NCBI GenBank assembly: GCA_016200545.1
Contig: JACQEO010000012.1
Span: 1 to 64,000, forward strand
Direction: 5' to 3'
DNA length: 64,000 nt
DNA from: Deltaproteobacteria bacterium
GTDB lineage: Bacteria; Desulfobacterota; Binatia; UTPRO1
In this document: positions 60,301 to 64,000 of the stretch, one piece after another
How positions within the stretch are numbered: position 1 is the first letter of the stretch
Layout: each line of letters opens with the position of its first letter
Notes under the pieces: generated by a model
Told to the model about the DNA's origin: nothing
What the model saw: only the letters and a program-made list of their open reading frames with translations
Database searches by the model: none
Position numbers and translations under genes: made by a program

Positions 60301-60667
60301 CACACACCGCGGCAACGGGCTGCGGGTCGTTCGAGTGGACGGTGTTGCCGAACTCGAAGTGGCCGCCACCGGTCCCGCGGAGAATCGTCAGATCGTTCGA
60401 GTTCTGGTTGGCGACGATCAGGTCGAGCACGCCGTCGCCGTTGCAGTCGGAGATGCCTATGCCCTTCGGACTCTCCCCGACCGGAAACGAGAAGGTGTTG
60501 AACGAGAAATCCGCGCGGGCGAACCGGAGAGGCACCAGAACGAACATGACGAGCGCCAGGGCGACTGCGCGCCGTCCCCGCGTCCGGTCCCGAAGGCCGG
60601 CGGCACTCGAAATCTCGAACGGGGCCGAGGAGTTCCGAGCGCGGCCGCAAGCGGTTGCAACGATCAA
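57362..60667 (-). CDS. Large secreted FG-GAP/VCBS repeat protein
   Basis: With TTG 60667 as start (GGAGGAG ends 3 nt before it) the product has 1101 residues. A signal peptide lies at about 33-52 (VALALVMFVLVPLRFARA). The rest consists of some fifteen to twenty repeats carrying a DLDGDGxxD-type calcium-binding loop followed by I.VAN and VLxNxGxGxF, the FG-GAP/VCBS pattern of integrin-like beta-propellers; at least two propellers would fit. Examples are DCNGDGVLD, DLNNDGLPD and DFDGDGDMD. Such proteins are secreted or surface-bound; ligand unknown. Confidence 0.88.
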   Translation of the reverse strand: MIVATACGRARNSSAPFEISSAAGLRDRTRGRRAVALALVMFVLVPLRFARADFSFNTFSFPVGESPKGIGISDCNGDGVLDLIVANQNSNDLTILRGTGGGHFEFGNTVHSNDPQPVAAVCADLTGDGLIDIAVLSRSGARVTIYKKTDTGYVVLGSIPVGFGNYAAAMVAADLTDDHILDLLVIDYRSSKLVLLTGTNSDTLPSVTTIPLPFETAAVTPVGIAVADFNQDNHPDIVVASSHPPYAMVMLGDGTGFQPLQGAVVFPFSNSRRPPRSRAIATGDLNNDGLPDIAMLSTEGTIRIYLANSAGGFDPQKDIVVSPSTARIAIGDLDGDGLMDLALTDEGSNSVQVLRGAGAGRFASPGVFPNSMVVNPSDVAIPRRRVVDPEESLTSTELVYLDQKHTAPALELLTADGPTTDLTMTPLQPFAKGEKPQALQLVDITNDGLPDAIVFAKTQHGMKMSVLRANALGGYDPPASVLDQLLDKLFSDYLATQIANRITTVLSGDLDGDGNPDIVIEDAKGKVVLLRDGDGQGRFREVRSIAQVNPKVPITMADFTGDDIPDLAAMRTTRDRGGLVVLVNDGLGNFTASPLTGAVPPRLGTPLLAGDFDNNGFIDLAYATAQKGFTVLYNEGMGPETSANLTPTPRPLRSLATADFNEDGILDMLVGFGSQAAPLIYNGLGDRRFAAGQAGVPAKNATKTTIVDVNDDLHQDVVTCGGGNAVPTCDLYYGNGAGGFSTTIPASAAEGDAQYVGRQIRGVAAKDLDSDGAVDYVGVSRKDNDVVVFFRSPTSEGVTRVVLDGATQRPRAVAIGDVNGDGLPDIVTINEVSRDVSIFLNLGQRHFATATNLPLPGNNGIPTALALGDLDKNDKLDIVVTQNGTNAPNVVLLMNQGSGVFTTTTLAAGAGTRDVQIDDLNGDTFPDIVVANSGANTVSLLMSATGGGYTRTDLNPGGLQPSQVAIVDLNNDTYKDLVIANKRVVPNDKVGNVAVFLNDGTGTFLGPPLLHQRGREIPSSICAGDFDGDGDMDVAVASGSSDDIMVLRGRGDGTWRRAERTFPLVQGARSLFCTDVDNDGKTDVVFSVQTGGDMHALRSTL

Positions 60668-61306
60668 ACGCTCCTCCGCGCATCGCCGAGCCGCACGCAG
60701 CCCGCAATGCCGGTCGCGTTCGCCCGGGTGTACACGACGCGCGGTGGCTGGTGCGAGAGTGGAAGACAGGGCATGGCCATCGACGCGCAGTACGTTTCTC
60801 GGCACCTTTGGGACGACTACCGCTTCCCCCGCGAGAAGAAGCAACGGTCGTGCCGCGAAAAGCATCGATTTGGGATCTCGCCCATGCTCACTGCTGCACG
60901 GTTTTGCGCGAATGCACGACCGCGTGCTCCCGCCTGCCCGAAAGCGGCATAACGATGGGAGTTTACAGAAGGCCTGGTCGGCGAAATGCCATGTCGTCGG
61001 ACGTCGGGTTGCACTTCCTCCCTGCGTCCTTTCTCCCTTTTCGACACGCGGGGCCCGGTTCGGGTGCCGCCGCCCAGCTCCCCCGCGCTACCCAATTCTG
61101 CAACAGAAGAGGGGTCCGCGAGCGAGGGCGGAGCTCCGAACAGGATGAGCGCGGGCGTGCGTACACTGCTGCAGTCGGCCAGGGTGATGCACGCGGCGGC
61201 GATGCGCCCACGACACGCCGGCCGGGAAGGCGGCTTGCGCCGTCGCGTCAGGTCGAGAGCTCGAACGCGGCAGCACTCCGATGACGTCCGTGGTATGCTG
61301 TACGAT
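60668..61306. other. 639-bp intergenic stretch
   Basis: I see no supported gene here. Open frames on both strands are Arg/Ser/Pro-rich and look like chance. The interval contains the upstream regions of the FG-GAP gene (minus) and of the toxin-antitoxin-like pair (plus). A possible -10 element TATGCT at 61294-61299 ends 7 nt before the ATG at 61307, which would make a nearly leaderless message. Confidence 0.45.
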
Positions 61307-61579
61307 ATGGATCGCGTCGCCGAAGCAGAGCGACTCGCGCGCACCTACGTCTGGTGGCAGGAGCCTGCGGTGACCCTCGACGATCCGCGCAAGCTGCTGT
61401 GCCAGATCCTGCGCCTGGCACGTCCGGAGGATTACGTCGCCGCGGAGGAGGTCTGGGGGCGTGAGGCTTTGCGGCAGGTACTTCTCGAGGCGCGCCCCGG
61501 CGAGCTCGATCCGAAGTCCGATCACTTCTGGCGTTTGCGCTTCGGGGTCGCCGAATCGCCCCAAGCCGGGGGTCCGTGA
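61307..61579 (+). CDS. Putative antitoxin partner of AbiEii-like protein
   Basis: A 90-residue, mostly helical protein (RVAEAERLARTYVWWQEPAV, LLCQILRLARPEDYVAAEEVWG) with HFWRLRFGV at the end. Its TGA overlaps the start of a nucleotidyltransferase gene by 4 bp, as in type IV toxin-antitoxin operons where the small upstream gene neutralises the downstream enzyme. No known antitoxin domain is certain; function is inferred from position. ATG 61295 is an alternative start. Confidence 0.65.
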   Translation: MDRVAEAERLARTYVWWQEPAVTLDDPRKLLCQILRLARPEDYVAAEEVWGREALRQVLLEARPGELDPKSDHFWRLRFGVAESPQAGGP

Positions 61580-62229
61580 TCCGCCTCGACGTTCTGCCGC
61601 CGCCCCAGCGAGCATTCTGGGAGCACCGGCTCCACGAGATTCCGCGTGGGTGGGTCTTGTATGGCGGTACCGCGATTGCGCTGCATGTCGGCCACCGGCA
61701 GTCGCGCGATTTCGACTTCTTCTCCTCGGACGATCTCGATCGCGATGTGCTCCGCCGTGGCTGCCCGCTCCTGATGGAGGCCAAGACGCTCCAGGACGAG
61801 CCCAACACGCTCACGGTCGTCACCGACGAGGCCGGTGCCACGATCAAGCTGTCGTTCTTCGGCGGAATCGACTTCGGTCGCGTCGGTGATCCGATCCATT
61901 TGAACGGGTGCGCCCGGATCGCGTCCCGGCTCGACCTGCTCGCAACGAAGCTCGCCACCGTCACGCAGCGGGTCGAGCCCCGCGACTACGTCGACATCGC
62001 CGCGTTGCTCGGCTCGGGGCTGACCATCAACCAGGGCGTCGCCGCGTTGCTCGCCCTCTATGGCGGGCAGGCGAGCGGACTGCAGTCGGTGAAGACGATT
62101 GCATGGTTCAAGGATGGAGACCTCGAAAGGGTGCTCGACGCTGACGTTCGGGACGTGCTCACTCGGGCGGCGGCCGCGTACGACCCGCGCACACCGCCGG
62201 CCGCAAAGCGCTCGGCTCGGCTCGATTGA
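61576..62229 (+). CDS. AbiEii/AbiGii-type nucleotidyltransferase (putative toxin)
   Basis: The 217-residue protein has the minimal nucleotidyltransferase core: GGTAIALHVGHRQSRDFDFF (Gly-Gly then Asp-x-Asp), a Lys in RLDLLATKLA, and RDYVDIAALL. These match the DUF1814 family to which AbiEii toxins belong; some members transfer nucleotides to tRNA and stop growth. GTG start overlaps the preceding small gene. The pair sits between the FG-GAP gene and the nuo operon. Confidence 0.83.
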   Translation: MIRLDVLPPPQRAFWEHRLHEIPRGWVLYGGTAIALHVGHRQSRDFDFFSSDDLDRDVLRRGCPLLMEAKTLQDEPNTLTVVTDEAGATIKLSFFGGIDFGRVGDPIHLNGCARIASRLDLLATKLATVTQRVEPRDYVDIAALLGSGLTINQGVAALLALYGGQASGLQSVKTIAWFKDGDLERVLDADVRDVLTRAAAAYDPRTPPAAKRSARLD

Positions 62230-62242
62230 GGATGCGGCTGGT

Positions 62243-62271
62243 TTGATTTCCTCGTCGGGATGCTGTTACAT
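62243..62271 (+). promoter_or_regulatory. Possible promoter of the nuo operon
   Basis: TTGATT (62243-62248) is separated by 17 nt from TTACAT (62266-62271), 24 bp before the nuoA start. The -35 half is good and the -10 half is weak. It is the only reasonable candidate in the 65-bp gap before nuoA. Confidence 0.4.
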
Positions 62272-62294
62272 CTGGCGAGATTGGCTGACTGACG

Positions 62295-62711
62295 ATGTAT
62301 TTCGACTTCGCCAACGTCCTGGTCTTCTTGCTGCTCGGTCTCGGTCTGTCGGGGATGATGCTCGGTCTCGGCCGCCTGCTGCGCCCGTCGAACCCACTCG
62401 CGCCGAAGCTCGACACCTACGAGTGCGGCGAGCCCCCGACCGGCAGCGCCTGGATCAACTTCAACATCCGATTCTACCTGGTCGCGCTGATCTTCGTGAT
62501 CTTCGACGTCGAGATCGCGTTCATGTATCCCGTGGTGGCCGTGTTCCGCGACTGGCTGCTGAGCGGCCGCGGACTCTACGCGCTCGCCGAGTTGCTGCTC
62601 TTCATCGGCGTGCTGGCGATCGGCCTCGTCTACGTGTGGGTGAAGCGCGACCTCGAGTGGGTGAAGCAGCTGCCCGCCGAGCAGCCGACCGACCTCTCGA
62701 GGGCGGCCTAG
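62295..62711 (+). CDS. nuoA: NADH-quinone oxidoreductase subunit A
   Basis: The 138-residue membrane protein has three helices and the NuoA signature KLDTYECGEPPTGSAWINFN with Cys in the loop, then FYLVALIFVIFDVEIAFMYP. It is part of the membrane arm of respiratory complex I near the quinone site. First gene of a run with nuoB, nuoC and nuoD on the same strand. Confidence 0.95.
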   Translation: MYFDFANVLVFLLLGLGLSGMMLGLGRLLRPSNPLAPKLDTYECGEPPTGSAWINFNIRFYLVALIFVIFDVEIAFMYPVVAVFRDWLLSGRGLYALAELLLFIGVLAIGLVYVWVKRDLEWVKQLPAEQPTDLSRAA

Positions 62712-62729
62712 TCGCCGCAAGGAAATCAC

Positions 62730-63239
62730 GTGTCCCTGCTGAACACGATGCCGGAGTTCACCGTCACCACCAAGATCGACGAGATGCTCAATTGGACGCG
62801 CAAATCGTCGCTCTGGTACATGCTCTTCGGCCTCGCCTGCTGCGCCATCGAGATGATGCAGACCGGCGGCCCGCGCTCGGACCTCGACCGCTTCGGAGCG
62901 GTGCCGCGCGCCACCCCTCGCCAGTCCGATCTCATGATCGTCGCCGGCACGCTCACCTTGAAGATGGCGCTACGGACGAAGGTGCTCTACGACCAGATGC
63001 CCGATCCGAAGTACGTGATCTCGATGGGAAGCTGCTCGAATTGCGGCGGCCTCTTCCAGCTCGCGTACTCGGTTTGCGACGGCGTCGACAAGGTGATTCC
63101 CGTCGACGTCTACGTGCCGGGCTGTCCGCCGCGTCCCGAGTCGCTCACAGAGGGGTTGTTGAAGCTGCAAGAGAAGATGATGCAGGAGAAGTGGCTCGTG
63201 CGGCGGAGCGGCGCGGAGCTCGCCGCGGCCGAGGCGTAG
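62730..63239 (+). CDS. nuoB: NADH-quinone oxidoreductase subunit B
   Basis: The 169-residue subunit binds iron-sulfur cluster N2, the last electron carrier before quinone. Its Cys ligands are visible: adjacent pair in [10 protein letters not shown] (Cys37/38), MGSCSNCGG and [12 protein letters not shown] start, 18 bp after nuoA. Length and motifs are standard. Confidence 0.95.
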   Translation: MSLLNTMPEFTVTTKIDEMLNWTRKSSLWYMLFGLACCAIEMMQTGGPRSDLDRFGAVPRATPRQSDLMIVAGTLTLKMALRTKVLYDQMPDPKYVISMGSCSNCGGLFQLAYSVCDGVDKVIPVDVYVPGCPPRPESLTEGLLKLQEKMMQEKWLVRRSGAELAAAEA

Positions 63240-63254
63240 CAGCACCCGAAGCCC

Positions 63255-63743
63255 GTGGACGCAGCCGCCCTTCACCAGACGCTCCAGGCCCGGTTCGGCG
63301 ACGCGATCGGGACGCTCGAGAGCGGGATGGAACCGGCCATCCGCGTCGCCCCCGCAGCGATCGTCGGTGTGTGCACGTATCTGAAAACCGATCCCGCGCT
63401 CGGGTTCGACTGCCTCTCCAATCAGTCAGGTGTGGACTACCCGGCGCGCCACGAGATCGAAGTCGTCTACCACCTGATCTCGTATCGGCTGCGCCACGCC
63501 TGCATCCTCAAGGTGGGCGTACCGCGCGACAACCCGGCGATGCCGAGCGTCGCGGGTGTGTGGCGGACGGCGATCTGGCAGGAGCGGGAGATCTTCGATC
63601 TCCTCGGCGTCGTCTTCGACGGGCATCCCGACCTGCGCCGCATCCTCCTTCCCGAGGACTGGGTCGGGCACCCGCTGCGGAAGGACTTCGTCGAGCCGAC
63701 CGAGTATCACGGCATCAGTACGAAGCGGGAAAGCATGCTGTGA
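63255..63743 (+). CDS. nuoC: NADH-quinone oxidoreductase subunit C
   Basis: The 162-residue 30-kDa-type subunit has the conserved [21 protein letters not shown] and the family signature around [22 protein letters not shown] ending [14 protein letters not shown]. It belongs to the peripheral arm of complex I. GTG start 15 bp after nuoB. It is separate from nuoD, unlike the fused nuoCD of enterobacteria. Confidence 0.95.
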   Translation: MDAAALHQTLQARFGDAIGTLESGMEPAIRVAPAAIVGVCTYLKTDPALGFDCLSNQSGVDYPARHEIEVVYHLISYRLRHACILKVGVPRDNPAMPSVAGVWRTAIWQEREIFDLLGVVFDGHPDLRRILLPEDWVGHPLRKDFVEPTEYHGISTKRESML

Positions 63744-63759
63744 AGGGCGGAGACGACGC

Positions 63760-64000
63760 ATGAGCTTGGGCGGATACGACGTCGAGGTGCAGCGGCCGGG
63801 CGGCCTCGCAACCGAAGAGATGACGCTCAACATGGGACCACAGCACCCGAGCACGCACGGGGTGTTGCGCTTCATCGTCAAGGCCGACGGCGAGGTGATG
63901 CGCGAGGCCATCCCCGACGTCGGCTACCTGCACCGCTCGATCGAGAAGATCGCCGAGAAGGTCGGCTACCACGGCTTCATGCCGTACACCGACCGCGTCG
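63760..64000 (+). CDS. nuoD: NADH-quinone oxidoreductase subunit D (start only)
   Basis: The first 80 codons match the 49-kDa-type subunit: [18 protein letters not shown], then [15 protein letters not shown] and FMPYTDRV. The gene runs off the window. ATG is 16 bp after the nuoC stop, with GGGCGGAG as weak ribosome-binding sequence. Confidence 0.95.
   Translation, partial: MSLGGYDVEVQRPGGLATEEMTLNMGPQHPSTHGVLRFIVKADGEVMREAIPDVGYLHRSIEKIAEKVGYHGFMPYTDRV

Noticed and set aside
60986-61306. N-terminal extension of the small antitoxin-like gene
   Set aside because: The 107 upstream codons are Arg/Ser/Pro-rich and unlike the helical protein that follows; ATG 61307 gives a coherent product.
62099-63763. 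Open frame of 554 codons on the plus strand
   Set aside because: Overlaps nuoA, nuoB and nuoC in another frame; the nuo products are certain.

Overview
High-GC (roughly two thirds G+C) chromosomal DNA of a Gram-negative, aerobic, free-living bacterium. It carries complex I genes, a TonB-dependent outer-membrane receptor, several secreted Cys-rich or dockerin-like proteins with Thr/Pro linkers, Hanks-type kinase signalling and FG-GAP proteins. This mix resembles soil lineages formerly called Deltaproteobacteria (Binatota/Desulfobacterota/Myxococcota-like). That placement is inference from gene content only.

Layout. 1-5.7 kb: tail of an IS630-type transposase, a BrkB-like membrane protein, a Kazal/Cys-rich secreted protein, a secreted protein with four DUF5666-like repeats, a BKACE-type enzyme and a shortened rhodanese. 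5.8-13 kb: metabolic genes (SDR, polyprenol-kinase-like, MAPEG, di-iron ferritin-like, NADP-dependent reductase, methyltransferase), an orphan pseudopilin, a ribbon-helix-helix/zinc-ribbon protein behind a promoter with a perfect palindrome, and an alpha/beta hydrolase. 13.1-18.5 kb: secreted proteins in which three carry paired dockerin-type calcium loops (one is a matrixin metalloprotease), next to a small lipoprotein with a cohesin-like domain and an outer-membrane barrel protein. 18.5-29.7 kb: a signalling block made of a 1699-residue receptor Ser/Thr kinase, two PP2C phosphatases, a cNMP-binding patatin phospholipase, a nucleotide cyclase-FHA protein and a GAF-GGDEF protein whose guanine-recognition residues are changed.

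29.7-49.5 kb: bluB (lower ligand of B12), SDRs, an MBL/beta-CASP nuclease, an MFS-VOC-flavin hydroxylase group, a phosphodiesterase / Gfo-Idh / guanine deaminase-like run, an ABC1 kinase, a glycosyltransferase-like membrane protein, a HAD phosphatase, acetolactate synthase and a PhyH oxygenase. 49.6-56.8 kb: a cobalamin riboswitch followed by tonB, btuB, cobyrinate a,c-diamide synthase, btuF, btuC and btuD, that is, corrinoid capture, import and re-processing. 56.9-64 kb: a decayed IS200/IS605 transposase, a 1101-residue FG-GAP protein, an AbiEii-type nucleotidyltransferase with its small partner, and nuoABC plus the start of nuoD.

The three most interesting regions are the dockerin/cohesin-like group, the signalling block with its atypical GGDEF enzyme, and the B12 operon with a palindromic insertion inside cbiA. 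I saw no tRNA, rRNA or CRISPR array.
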